64,000 nucleotides of DNA. It comes from Rutstroemia sp. NJR-2017a BVV2 (taxonomy: Eukaryota > Ascomycota > Leotiomycetes > Helotiales > Rutstroemiaceae). Every line of letters begins with the position of its first letter. Position 1 is the first letter of the stretch. Location of the stretch: the NCBI GenBank assembly GCA_002946415.1, contig NJPS01000041.1, forward strand, positions 558,001 to 622,000. The letters run 5' to 3'. The notes beneath the pieces were generated by a model. It searched no databases, was not told the DNA's origin, and saw only the letters and a program-made list of their open reading frames with translations. The position numbers were made by a program, and so were the translations under genes. This document shows positions 1 to 11,447 of the stretch, in pieces.

Positions 1-1004
1 TCCATTTCACGTCGATGGTAGGGTATGCTGCTGGTGCTGTATTGGAGCATGAGAATTATGGGGATATTGTATTTGGATGCTACAGATTGTACGTTTGACT
101 GGATTATTCTTCTTCACCTCACATCAACATTATCTGCCGGAAACAGGACAACGGCGATTCCACGAAGTGCGGCAATGAAGGAGGCTTACTTCATGTTCTG
201 TTCTCTCACTAACCATAAGCAGGGCATAATCTTCGCCGCGGGGGTCAAATATATTGCCAGTGTGATATGAGAGACCAATATAGGACATAATATTTTCAGT
301 ATTTTATATACACCCCACTTCGGTGATACCTTCTAGGTGATCAGTATTATATTCCATATCACTGATAGTATTCGATAGAAGGTAAAATACTACTAATACT
401 AGCAATATGCTGAAATGCCGGAATATAGCACAATCCTACTAGAACTCTTGGGATCCTTAAGAGTTCAGGAAATTTGAATTTCCTAATTAGGCAGTTATGA
501 AGCTGGGGAGCGTCCACCACACTGGCTGGTACTGGGCCCTGGCGCTCGCAGTAGTACTGTAAAAGGTAACTAGCTAAAGGAGGCCAGGAGTATGCAGCAT
601 TATATCTAGTATATCGAATTCCTATGTACATACGTAGATATGATCCTCAACATTAGCTACCGTTTCACTGATCTTACATCAAGCCCTACTGTAAGAGACG
701 GGGTATCTAGGAGGTGGTGATTGACTGCGAGCTATCTCCCACTTCGATTCGTGCTCGAAAGAGATACGCCCATTTCACACCCGTGTCATCATGCACTTCT
801 ATCGCTGTATGGCAGTATGAAATGATTTGGTATTATTACTTGTCTCTTACACACTATCAATCTGACTGTATTGACCTTCTCCGTCACACATCGATCTCAT
901 CGTACACTTCTTTCACCGTATCTGAATACAAAACTCCATCCAGACACCAAAAAAGCTCTAAGTTTGGTTCTAATATGTTGTATACGACGTCACGCATCCA
1001 AATT
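1..1004. other. no supported gene
   Basis: Several short overlapping open frames are present on both strands, but none has a recognisable motif, convincing composition or splice signals that extend it. The stretch probably serves as the 3' flank of the ATP-grasp-like gene that ends at 1005. Confidence 0.5.
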
Positions 1005-2638
1005 TCAATCTTGGGACGTCACTGAGCACAGCCAGGATCCTCCATGGCTAACAGCACAAATCTTGTCCTGGCTACTGCGCCACACACCAAGACCGAGCAA
1101 TCTCCCATGTACGACGAGGTAAGTTCCGATGAGGGGGTACTGGACACGAACACCGGAAGGTGTCAGAACAAGATTGTACAGGCGCGGGACAATGCGGCGC
1201 TGTATCACATACGCTCCCGAGACACTCTGCGAATTCAGCTGACGTTGCAAGGCCGATATCCACTCATTCGACGTCCACTCATCACCGAACACAATTCCAT
1301 CTCCTTTGCCACTACGGATCGGCTTCAGAAGGAACTGGTATCGCAGTTTTGGAAACAGCTGGGAAGAAGCAATTAACTGATGCAGTTCCGCTGATCCTGG
1401 GAGAATGGTGTCGGCGATTCCTTGATCGAGGATTTTTGCCTGCGTACGAGTAATCACGCTGCGTGCAACTAGTGACTTCAACTCCTGCTTCACTATACCG
1501 AGCATTCGTTTGTCATGTGTTAGAAGGATCGATCGAAAGTCGTTGAAGCAGCGGAGACTGATCTGCCGTAGCATTTCGGGGTCTAGAGCAAGTAGCTCCG
1601 ATTGATGTAGCTCGAGGCCGACTTGGTAGATTTCCTCGACCAGCTCCCCCTGGCTAGTTCGCCAAGCCGAAGGGGCATGAAGGGCGTTTCCATTTTTCTC
1701 CACCACAGCGCAAAGTCTATATTCATTGCTGCCAGCACGGGGCAGAAGCCTGAGGTCTGCGGGAGTGATTAGTCTAGGTGTGATCCCAAACCGCTGATGA
1801 ACTACATGGAGTAGCATATGGATGTCTATTCCTTTTTCTTTCCCTTTGAGGAGATGCAAAGGCTGGTCCGTCCTGAATAGACTGAGGGTACTATTTAGCA
1901 GCTGGTAAATGTCAGAAATCTTTTCCTTGAAGGTTATGTTAAGGGTCCCCACCTCCTTCGGATCTGTTGCGCATTTCAAGCCATTGCTTCCCACCCCCAT
2001 GTCTTGGAGGCCCTCGTTCGCAATGGTGCCGATGATGAAAGCATTGAAAGAGAAACGGGCGTTGATCTCAGTGATACGGAACCGCTCTACCGCCCTTCCA
2101 GTCTCGTCAAGTGTATCCTCAACAAGGAAGTCTGGCCTCCACGAACCCCGACATTCACGGTACATAGGCAGCTTCTTGTTTGCAACTTGCTCTTCCATCC
2201 ACTATTTTCGAATTCAGCAAAAATCCACTGGCTCGAAAAGGCCGGGTCATGTTCGGCTCGGTGGTGAAGAGCTAGTAGGCTCACCTGCAAAAGATCTTCT
2301 TCACATTTCTCCAGAGGCATACGCTCCGGAAAGTGCGCATCCACATCTGTCCACCATCTTTCTACAATATTCGTGATAGCTGCGGTCAAAGCATCATGCA
2401 TATCTTGCAACTGCTGCTGATGCGCCTTGTTGATAAGAATAGGCCTGGGACATGTTGTTTTGTGGGCCTCCCCAGGCCAGAGATTCGGAGGGCACTTCTG
2501 CAACAGGAACTTCTCAAACTTCTCTTGCTCATGGATGTAAACTCTCTTCTCAGGATGAAAATCTGTGACGAAATGATTATCTCTGGGCCCTGGCCCAACG
2601 TGTATCTGCTGAAGCAAGTGAGAAGTAGGGTTCGTCAT
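1005..2638 (-). CDS. ATP-grasp-like ligase (two exons, 516 aa)
   Basis: The likely role is ATP-dependent amide or peptide ligation in a specialised-metabolite locus. The model is exon 1 2638..2285 and exon 2 2201..1005, with an 83-nt intron that starts GTGAGC and ends AATAG. The reading frame is continuous across it in phase 0. The first ATG in frame is at 2638; the open frame extends further upstream only from a TTG. Visible blocks are RPDFLVEDT followed by RITEINARFSFNAF in the middle, then FLLKPIRSGKGDGIVFG, which resembles an ATP-grasp nucleotide-binding lysine and glycine-rich loop. A later stretch, YVIQRRIVPRL then PLIGTYLVVHGRL, resembles the C-terminal part of circularly permuted or glutathionylspermidine-synthase-type ATP-grasp proteins. 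No signal peptide is seen. It neighbours a decayed decarboxylase, a TauD oxygenase, an MFS carrier and a PaaK-like enzyme. The fold assignment rests on motif resemblance only; the substrate is unknown. Confidence 0.62.
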
Positions 2639-3108
2639 CTCGGTCTTGGCCAGAGAAATGTGACGTTGTTTGATGGGAGCCAAGGTTGTCCCTTCACGTC
2701 AATGCCTGTGCGGTCAGCTTATGTATTGCATATTGTCTATTAGCGCTATCTATACACATCCATTGTTTGTACGATTAGTATCTCCTGATTCTCCTCTTGA
2801 GGCATTTAATCATCATCATACGGTAGAGAGTTTGCCCAAGTCGGTTTAATCTCGGGCCAGTCTTGGTAAGTTACATCGCGCTCGAAAAATTTGAATACGA
2901 ATCTTCTTCTTCGTAGTCTACATAAACAAATGTGGAACTCGGTGCAACACTCGGGATTATCCTTTTATTGTAGAACTCTCCTGTTATACAGTGCACGGAG
3001 CCCACTTCAGATGTATTGGACTAATCCATCATTACTAAATGTATCTTTTAAGTTTTAACGCTATGCCCCATGATAGTGTATCAATTGCTCAGCATAGATA
3101 ATTTATAG
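2639..3108. other. intergenic, upstream of ATP-grasp-like gene
   Basis: No open frame here has support. The stretch lies between the start of the ATP-grasp-like gene and the 3' end of the decarboxylase pseudogene, and is AT-rich by eye. It should contain the promoter of the ligase gene, but I recognise no specific operator. Confidence 0.5.
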
Positions 3109-4536
3109 TTATGTGAAGACCCACAGAACTGATTTGAAATCGGGATTGTACACGCTAGTAATACGGGCCGGCCCTGTTAGCATCAGTTCGATTGCTTCCC
3201 CGAGCGAGGCAAGTCTCCACACATCTAGAGATTGATAAGAGCGCTTACCTCCCATGTTGCGGAATTTCAACCAATCTCCAATCACAACCTCCCGATCTAT
3301 CAGAAGGTTCTTGGAGATGAAATGAATGCCGCAGCACGTTGGACCCCAAGTAGAATACCGATGAGGCTCCAATCTCCGTGGGATTAGACCGTGTTCACCT
3401 TGCAGCTCAGTCAATTGCTGGACAAAGATCACGTTCTCAGCGCAACATGGACTGAAACATCCATAGATAACGTCGTTCATGTACAGCATGTCCGGTGTCT
3501 TTAACTCCGACGTGCCTGTGGGAGCTCGACGAGCGATAACTTCACAGATCATCGTGTAGAACCCACGGGCGTAGAATCGTCCCGGCTCGGCGATCACAAT
3601 GATTGGGATGGGGAATTTACGGGCGATTGCCTCGCATAAGGTACATGCCATGGTTCCGAAACTTTCTTCCTCGAAACTACCGCTAAAGTCTAACATGTGG
3701 ATAGCAAATCCTAGTTCTTTGCTCTCTTCGAAGACACATCTAGCGTAGTGGACCGCAGGGACAAAGGCATTGGTATCCGATGATCCCGAGCCTGAATTCG
3801 TAAGTTGATTATGCCTTCCCTCTACGTCAGGGTTTCTGAACGAATCTTAGAAACAGATCCTACCAATAGGAAAGCTGACTTCGATAATCTTAAGTCCCAA
3901 TATACGAGATCGAGCAACGGCCATGTGAATTCTATGTAAGCACCGAGTTCATGGGGATGTTAGAACCAAGATCTGGAACACAGATACTCAGCAGTAGCTC
4001 AATATCGGGGCAGATCCTTTGTGTCTTGTCTAACTCATCGCCGCTATCAAGGGCAGTCAGTCCACCGGAACCGGATTCCCTGTGTTGCAGCTGTTTCTAT
4101 TGCAGATTGCGATTTACACGGATGGGCGAAGATGATGCATCGTGCATCCAGTCCCACTTCGAAAACTTGCTCAATCTCCGCAAGAGATGCACAGTCAAAG
4201 TTGACATCCGTATCTGCCAGCAATCTCAAGAGCATTCTGTACGGGTTGCATTTGAAGGCTAGGATTTTGTCAGTGATGCTTTTCGTGGAACATACACTTA
4301 GTCCATTAGAGGTTCGAAGATCACGGACATGAAGCTGATTCACTGACAGTAGAGCGGATGGATATGAGGCAATGCATATGTCCCCCTTTGATGTTGCCGA
4401 GCGATTTTGGGACTGTGTCTGCGACAAGAAGGGTTTGTCGTTCTCCCACCCTCAAGGATCCTTACTAATAATTTGGAGCTGGTAATGTATGAGACCATCA
4501 ATGATCTGGCTTTGGGCAGACGCTTCGACCGTTCCA
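3109..4536 (-). pseudogene. ornithine-decarboxylase-like PLP enzyme, frameshifted pseudogene
   Basis: Family hallmarks are spread over several frames on the minus strand. The N-terminal PLP-lysine block reads ILAFKCNP, followed by FDCASLAEIEQV and IIFAHPCK (frame 4047..4427). The frame then slips near 4062-4075, where a TCCGG motif is duplicated, and homology resumes as LDSGDELDK and ICPDIELLL. It slips again twice between about 3920 and 3965. After a normal 72-nt intron (3792..3863) the homology continues as ARCVFEESKELGF and EPGRFY, ending with WGPTCCGIH (frame 3109..3696). The family's phosphate-binding DIGGGF appears as DFSGSF. The catalytic CDGxD motif appears as CCGIH, so the acidic residue that contacts the distal amine is missing. 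More disruption is seen near 4420, where the expected PFxVAD strand is split between frames. I infer a dead gene. Before decay it may have decarboxylated an amino acid to supply an amine to the locus. Confidence 0.75.
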
Positions 4537-5654
4537 TTCTTTTGATGAATCTTAAGTTAACGACCGTGACTCTCAATTTTGAACGATTTTACTCATTGCA
4601 GAGATACACTTTTGTATTTCCCTTCCTACATGATAGCTTGCGGGTTAGAATTCACTCAAAGCGCATGTCCGGCATTTTGGCGTGTTATTGTCATATTGAT
4701 GTTGGGTTTATATCCGAGTCAGGCGTAGTCGCACCCGAGCTCGCATATCACAACATCGGGGTGACACCATCGACCAATTCCAGAAACTATGCTTAGAACG
4801 TTAGAGCTTTGTGATTAAATTAACCAAGTGAAAATTACAACGAAATATCTGCTCAAACTAAAGATGGACTACGAATATTTGATCATCTTAGTTTTAAAAG
4901 TGACAATATCCAACGGCCTTACTTCAACAGCTTCTGCAAATAGCTCATTAAGCAACTACTATAATCCATATCAGGTGACCGCAATTCACAAATTCTAGGC
5001 ATTGGAGGTTTCTATCGTTTACTTCGATTCTGCTAGTGCGGTACAAGGTCCCAGTTAGGGCTTTGATTACTGATATTGTCTTACATTCTTAATGACACCG
5101 AGATCAAGCTATATCTCCACTATTTTCAAAGGGGAACTTAACTACCTCGGCTGTGTCATGACAAGGCTATGATCTACACTTGAAGATTTTGTACTTAGCT
5201 GAAAACCCTGGATGCATGGCCTGTACAATACCTTGATACACAAAGAAGCCAATGCCGTGATTGGTTACAAGCTACAACTCCGTCTATAGGAGCTGTGTTC
5301 ACAAATCGCCGCCTAGGGGATATGCAGTGGATTGGCTCTACCGGAGATGAGACTTCGAGATGGTATGTGCGTGCGAAGATCAAGCTTTGAGATTGTACAA
5401 TGTGATAATACTAATAGTATATTCTTGTTAGCCGCCTCTCGGGTGTGCTGCGAAATGAAAACTTTGTTTTCATCACGTCGTTTGTGTTACAATGCCACGA
5501 TAATGAAGTAATTTGTATCACAATAAAGTCTTCATTCGGAATCTGTCCCGATTTTCTGTACAAAAATACACGTGGCTCATGGTTACCGGATCTAATTTGT
5601 TAATTCCTAAGTAAATTGACAATGAAACTATACAGTCCGCCATCAAAACGCCAC
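4537..5654. other. intergenic, nothing recognised
   Basis: A plus-strand open frame (4407..4796) crosses the pseudogene antisense and has no recognisable feature. The rest is AT-rich, non-coding-looking DNA with no repeat or RNA gene I can identify. It lies 3' of the TauD gene. Confidence 0.45.
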
Positions 5655-6464
5655 CTAAGCCTCTGACTTAGAGCTCTCAAACTCTCTAGAGTCCCATCTG
5701 ACTCGTCGGAGATGTCGATTTGGATCTTTCACTTCATTGCGTGAGTGTAGCCATCGCCTATTATCCATCATGATAATTGATCCTCGAGGAAGATTCCCTG
5801 CAGGCAAATGAAGTTGTCCTTCTAGAACTCCATTGCTGTAAAGAATGTCTTTCAATTCATCCAATGCCTTAGTAGCATTAGGAGTTAATGGGATCGTGAT
5901 ATCTTCCCGGAAACGCAAGGAACTACCATGTCCCCCCGCGTTCGCGGCAAGCAAATTTCCCACAATATGCTGCTCACCCTCCTTCTTAACAAACTCAGGA
6001 GGAACAATGATCTTGTACTCATGACGAGAAAGCCACTCTCGTGCAAATGGAGAGAGCAAGGTGAGGAGTTTATCGACGTTCAGTACCGACAAAGTTCCAC
6101 CACCGCGACGATCAGGCTGAATAACCTGAAGAGCAAAGAATCGAGGCGGATCATGCTCATAACTACAGTCCGTATGCCAGTCAAAGCGGAGCATAGTCTC
6201 AGATCGAGCTTGGTGCGAATTACTTTGAAAGCTCGTCGGTGAAGGCCGCACATCCCAGAACCATCCGCGTTCGGCACTGTGAGTTATTGGAAGACCGTGG
6301 CCATGGTTCAGATGGAGATGGTTGATCAAATTTTGCAGATAAGTGCTTTCGTCATCTTCGAATCCCAGTTGCAATTGAAGGATCCCTTTTTGTTCGAGTG
6401 TCTCATGAACTGCCTTCAAGTGCGAGGCGTGAGAGGCGAGACTCGGCTTGGCAACATCGATCAA
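5655..6464 (-). CDS. TauD/TfdA-family Fe(II)/2-oxoglutarate dioxygenase (269 aa)
   Basis: A single-exon, apparently intact oxygenase. The iron-binding facial triad is visible: H97-x-D99 inside FDWHTDCSYE, and distal H240 in RRWLHSRNE. R254, in HLRRVRW, is placed to bind 2-oxoglutarate. The block ERGWFWDVRP (residues 65-74) and the RGGGTLSVLN stretch are typical of TauD-like proteins found next to fungal specialised-metabolism genes, including isocyanide loci. That association comes from family knowledge; no isocyanide synthase is visible in this window. The length is normal for the family and no targeting peptide is seen, so the enzyme should be cytosolic. It probably hydroxylates or desaturates the product made by the neighbouring ligase and adenylating enzyme. 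True taurine catabolism is less likely given the neighbours. Confidence 0.85.
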   Translation of the reverse strand: MIDVAKPSLASHASHLKAVHETLEQKGILQLQLGFEDDESTYLQNLINHLHLNHGHGLPITHSAERGWFWDVRPSPTSFQSNSHQARSETMLRFDWHTDCSYEHDPPRFFALQVIQPDRRGGGTLSVLNVDKLLTLLSPFAREWLSRHEYKIIVPPEFVKKEGEQHIVGNLLAANAGGHGSSLRFREDITIPLTPNATKALDELKDILYSNGVLEGQLHLPAGNLPRGSIIMMDNRRWLHSRNEVKDPNRHLRRVRWDSREFESSKSEA

Positions 6465-7867
6465 TGGGACGAGACTGGATATCCTTTGATCTCCTACTTT
6501 CGGTCAGCATTACACAATCAAAGCAAAGAGTATATTCGGGTCGTACGGATGGGCAGGGTCCGAGGAAAGTGGCTTGCAGCCACCGCCTGAGTTGCGTAAC
6601 CAGCACGAAAAAGTCGATGCATTGTAGGTAGGTTGTTGTAAAGAGAAATTGTAGTGAGGACACCGTAAATCCAGTTCACCTTTTTGAGTAATGGGCAAAG
6701 AAGTTGGAATGGCCCTCCTTAGGCATTGGACATTTCCTTATATCATAATCTGGATACACCTCCACGTGCCACGGTGTATTATGAGTGTAGTCGTTGCAAC
6801 ATTTCGCTACCGACCAGTCATATTCACGGTGGCAGTCTAGATGAATTAAACTTTTACAGAAAGCTGATAATGTAACTATACATGCAGTAGCCGGCCAAAG
6901 CGTGTTGCCCAAGTGGTACTGTCTTAGATGATCTCTAGACTGTGAACAGCAATATGTACCCACCTAGATAAGGTAAGAGTGTCACGTTTCCATGCACTAC
7001 TATGCTACTGGAACACTACAGATGTAAATATCGTACGACTACGAAGAACAACCAATTGATTAACTAGACATGACGCGTTACGAGGCTTTGCCGAAAGTCA
7101 ACTATAGTAATACCGAGATGATCTGCAGATATCGAGCAAATATCTGTAAATCTGTAAGTAATCCATGAGTCCGCATGAACGAAGTGGATATGCAAGGATA
7201 GTTTGAATACCCCCCCTTACCCGGACGCTTATTTATCGGGATTTTGATAAAACAAGGCTGGCTGTTAGTACTACTCAAACTTGTCCAATCTTCTTCAAAG
7301 AGAGGTAAGTGCGAGCTCAACTTGAAAAGATCTCACTCAGCTTGCAGCCCGATGGCTTACGGTACTCCGCAAGAATTACGGCTATCACTAGTTTTGTGTA
7401 CACTTTATTTAGCAGAATTTTTCACCTAGGATCGCAGTTTGAGACTCGGTAATACGGATGATATAAATCTCACAGTCTATTGAGCTACTAAAGCCTCTGA
7501 CCTCAATATGCAGTTCCTTGCTACAAGTATCCCCAAATCTAACTAGTAGGGTATTGGAAACAAGGTAGGTTTTACATCTGAGAAGCTAGAAACGATATAT
7601 TTGAGCCGGTGTAAATACAGCAACTTCCTTTAATGGATAATGGATAACAACCCCAATGTTACCTCATTATCTAGCCAATTAGTTATAGCTACTTCAAACA
7701 AAAATAACGAATAATTTAGATCTGGGCTAGCTCTATTCAGATTAGAAGTATGTTCAATAAGAAAAACTAGATGAAAACCGTGAGTCTGTAGCTTACACTA
7801 CATATGCTCCTACAATGATATTCTATGCAGCTCCCAACTTTATTTTCGGGTCCAAAATTTCATCAAC
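6465..7867. other. intergenic between divergent TauD and MFS genes
   Basis: About 1.4 kb with no supported coding frame. The TauD gene is transcribed leftward and the MFS gene rightward from this stretch, so it can act as a shared control region. I could not identify a conserved palindromic regulator site by eye, and no transcription-factor gene is seen in the locus. Confidence 0.5.
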
Positions 7868-9424
7868 ATGAAGGATTCCTGCACGATATCTTTGCCCATA
7901 GGTCATGGATGGCGTTCCTCGAGATGGTTTGTCCTCATGACCATTGCAATCGCATTGTTTGCCGGTTTGTCCGCCCTCCGTCTAAAGCAAATCCAACAAC
8001 TGACTAATATCATCTAGAGACTTTTCTCTATGGATTTCTGGTCCCCATTCTTGGTCACATGCTTCAGAACCGCCTCCACGTTGAGGAATCTCAAGTACAA
8101 ACGTTGAGCTCCGCAGTACTGGCTCTCCATGGCGCGGTTGCTGTGGTTTTCAGCCCCATAATCGGACACTTAGCCGATAAGAGTTCGTCCCGCAAGAAAT
8201 CGTTGTTACTATCTCTTGGCTTCTGCATTATCGGCACTTTTATGGTTGCTGGCGCTACATCTGTACCGGTACTGATTTTAGGCCGTGTGATTCAAGGTAT
8301 CGCAGGGTCTGCGGTTTGGATCGTTGGCTTCGCTACAGTCACAGATATATTGAGCAGAGACGCTATAGGTTTTGGAATCAGTTTGATGATATCTTTTGCA
8401 AATGCTGGGACAGTCACTGGACCAGTGGTCTCGGGCTTGCTTATAGAGACAGCAGGGTATTGGGTGACGTGGTCAATTCCGCTTATAGTTCTAATAATAG
8501 ACCTTCTAGCGCGGTTGATTATGATGGAGAGACCATATAAGATGTCACTGTCTTCGTCTGACGATGATACGGACACTGATAGCCCAGATTCCCGGGGCGA
8601 GAATTTAGAAGATCCGCCTAGTGCGGGCAGTTTCTGGCGTATCATGCTGTGCGATGGTCGCGTCGTAGCCTGTCTATTGATCGTATTCACCAGTGTATCT
8701 GTGACTACGAGCTTTGAAGCGACGCTTCCTTTTCAAGTCCAGCAGAAATTTGGATGGAGTCTCCGCGCTGTCGGTCTTCTTTTTGCAGGTCTTGTCGTTC
8801 CGGGAGTTCTGATCGGCCCATTTGCTGGTTGGGTCCGCGACAGAATTGGAGCACGACCTCCCGTGGTAGTGTGTTCCATTATCCAAGCAGTAATACTAGG
8901 GCTGCTGGGTGTCGCCGGTCGAGATATTCCTTCAGGTGATATCCCACAAATTGATGGAAAGCTGTATATAGCATCTATCCTTGCTATAGGTACTTTACGG
9001 CCATTTGTATCTGGTATCGCCCCCGCAGAACTTGCCGGTAAGCAAAACTCCCCTCTTTGTTCAGATATTGGTACTTAAGTAACGGAAAACTCCTGCAGAT
9101 GCTGCCAAAGAGCGGCAAGAAATGACTCCGGGCGTTTTCGGCCCTCAGGGGAGTGTATCACGAGTATTCGCTATGACGGACGTTGCTGTGTCCCTTGGAA
9201 TGATGATTGGACCCATCATGGGCAGTTCTTTGAAGGCTGTGGTTGGATATGAATTGATGAACTGTGCTTGGGGTGAGAAAAATCAGTTTTTATTTGGCTT
9301 TACTTAGATTTCCTCACTGACGTTGATAGGTCTTTTATATCTCATAACTGCTGTTCTTGCATTCTGCCTTTTAGGTCCCAGAAATCCTCACGGGTCTCTA
9401 GGGCTTTCTGAAGAAGCTGTGTAG
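7868..9424 (+). CDS. MFS transporter, multidrug-efflux type (four exons, 461 aa)
   Basis: A proton-driven exporter of the major facilitator superfamily in the plasma membrane. The exons are 7868..7964, 8018..9037, 9099..9272 and 9330..9424. All joins are GT-AG and the total length is a whole number of codons. The N-terminus carries the helix FVLMTIAIALFA, then FLYGFLVPILGHML. The loop 2-3 signature appears as GHLADKSSSRKK, and helix 4 contains LGRVIQGIAGSAVW. An acidic and serine-rich central cytoplasmic loop (near residues 180-205) splits the two six-helix halves. GWVRDRIGARPPV repeats the loop signature in the second half, as expected. It lies between the TauD and PaaK-like genes, so export of the locus product is the natural inference. 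No frameshift is seen. Confidence 0.88.
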
Positions 9425-9913
9425 TACTATAATTACATTTAAAAAGCTCTCGGGAGTAAAATTTTCTGGCTGTCTATAATCTGTAACTAGTTGGGTCCTG
9501 CGGAATTTGTTTTTTGTGGTACATAGCAGTGCTATGATTCTACTATGCATATTAATTCAGTATGGGAAGAAATTTATCATCTTCCGAGGCAATTTAATGT
9601 TTAAATTCTTACGAGCCTAGAGAAATGGAATGATTTAGGAGCTCATCACCGAATTCAGGGACAGGAGGAGCTGATCAGTGATTATCGGTGTAAATATAAT
9701 AACTTGCTACTATTTGCACTGCGACTTGCGTTAATGAGTTGAAATCATCAACTGTTTCAATGCAAGCAGCGTTCATGTTTTGTGTAACAGAAGAATTGAA
9801 AGTTTTCTTAGTTGATTTCTGCTCTGATGCATGTTCTTCCTAGCCTCATACTTGCTTGTCCAGCGTGCTGTCTTGACTCTTTTTCTCCGTATTTATGACA
9901 CGCAGAGAGTTCT
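9425..9913. other. convergent 3' intergenic
   Basis: The stretch lies between the stop of the MFS gene and the stop of the PaaK-like gene, which converge. It is AT-rich with no coding support and presumably holds both polyadenylation regions. Confidence 0.55.
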
Positions 9914-11447
9914 TCAACGCGCAGTAAAGCCTCCATTCCACCGATCGACAAATTTAATAACTTTTCCTGCGGTACTACTTCGCTCAAAGCCTTTCAAACT
10001 ATCTAGAAACACGATTCGTACCAGATGTTCGTTCTCTGGCAACACGACAAAAAAGGTTTCGACCAATTTCAGGAAGCTCGCATCAGATATAATGCCGTCG
10101 CGAGGAGGACACCGTAGGAAACGAATTTCCAGGGTTGCCTGCGGTGTATCCTCTGAACGGCCTAAAATGATTTGCCACTGGAGAACACCATGCTCTTTCG
10201 CTTGCATGAAGGCGTCTATCCTCTGGAACTCGAAATACTCGGCATACCATTCAAAACTGAAGCGACTATCACGTCCTTGCATGCGTAGTATACGCAGATG
10301 CTTTCGCTCGCTCCGGGGAATCACAGCGCAAGCTGAATCTGGAAGCGGATGAACCGAGCCGATATCACCAGAGACATAGCGTACTAGTGGGTTGCGTAGT
10401 CTTTGGAGTGAGGTCTGCACGATAATGCCAGTTTGTCCTTCAGAAAGCAAATGCATAAAAGGCGAAGATCCATCAGGGTCATCCAAGGCGGACGGAGAAA
10501 AGATCTCGATGCGCATGCTTCTTGTGTCGAAAACGAAGTTGGTGCTATTTCCTGTTAAATTATGTTCCCCGGTAATATCAGGACTGCTGAGTGTCCACGG
10601 CCCTGCCTCGCAACTTGCCATGACCGAAAATATCTTAACATCGCCTAGTACGGTCCTAATGAACTCTCTTTGTGAAGTCGTTAGAGATTCTGAGGTGTAT
10701 ATGATCTTATTCAGAATGATGTGCTTGCGGTCCTCCCGTGGCAGCATGGATATATGGTGAATGACCTGAACCACCTGACCACTATCTCCAGTAAGTACGT
10801 TGACATGATAGCGCGATAGACACCTGACAACTTCAGGATAGGCCATGTAGGCTCCGGCACTGAAAGCAGTCGCCCCCGAATTCTCAACAATTTCTGTCAT
10901 TAGATCAAGGGACCTTGTGGCTTGTTAGTTAGATTATCCACACCATCATTCCCCCAGGCTAGAGATAAGTACCTATAAAACCCTCCTGCCAAATGGGTAG
11001 CTAAAACCATGTCTACGGAATCAAGAACGCCACACAACTTCAAGAAATGTCCCATCTGAGCTCTTTGTCGACGGTTTTCATGCGCATCAACGGCAAACAT
11101 CATAGGAACCCCGCCGGAACCGCCGCCAGTAATGCTGATGTAGCAACCTTGCCGATAAGTATTCCGTGGGTCTAAATCATTTGTAAGCCGTTCGATTGCC
11201 TTGTACCTGATGAAAGTCAGTCCATCAACATCCTCCTGTGATTCAAACGTTCGAAGTTCTCTTACAGTGTCTTTTTGTGAAGCAACGGCTGGTGTTTAAT
11301 ATTGTGCTCCTTCTTTTGATCGACTCCCAACTCCAGAAGACTCGAAATTTCGTCTAGGTTGAGTGGATATTTGACATCTTCGTTGTAAAATGGATGCAGT
11401 TGGGCAACCGTCATCACCTCCGCTAATGCATATTGTTTTGTAGCCAT
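9914..11447 (-). CDS. PaaK-like adenylate-forming enzyme (three exons, 471 aa)
   Basis: It probably activates a carboxylic acid as its adenylate and perhaps as a CoA thioester, in the phenylacetate-CoA ligase/LuxE branch of the ANL superfamily. The exons are 11447..11266, 11206..10973 and 10913..9914. Both introns are GT-AG and all phases fit. The glycine-rich ATP loop reads ITGGGSGGVP (exon 2), the counterpart of the usual SSGTTGxP motif. ENSGATAFSAGAYMAYPEV follows, then KIIYTSESLT and, further on, the E-A-G of ASCEAGPW and the aspartate of RYVSGDIG, which matches the family's [YF]xTGD hydroxyl-binding motif. The C-terminal domain has RSERKHLRILRMQGRDSRF, fitting the hinge. It is shorter than full acyl-CoA synthetases but normal for PaaK-like proteins. 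All frames are intact. It sits at the far end of the putative metabolite locus; its substrate is unknown. Confidence 0.78.
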
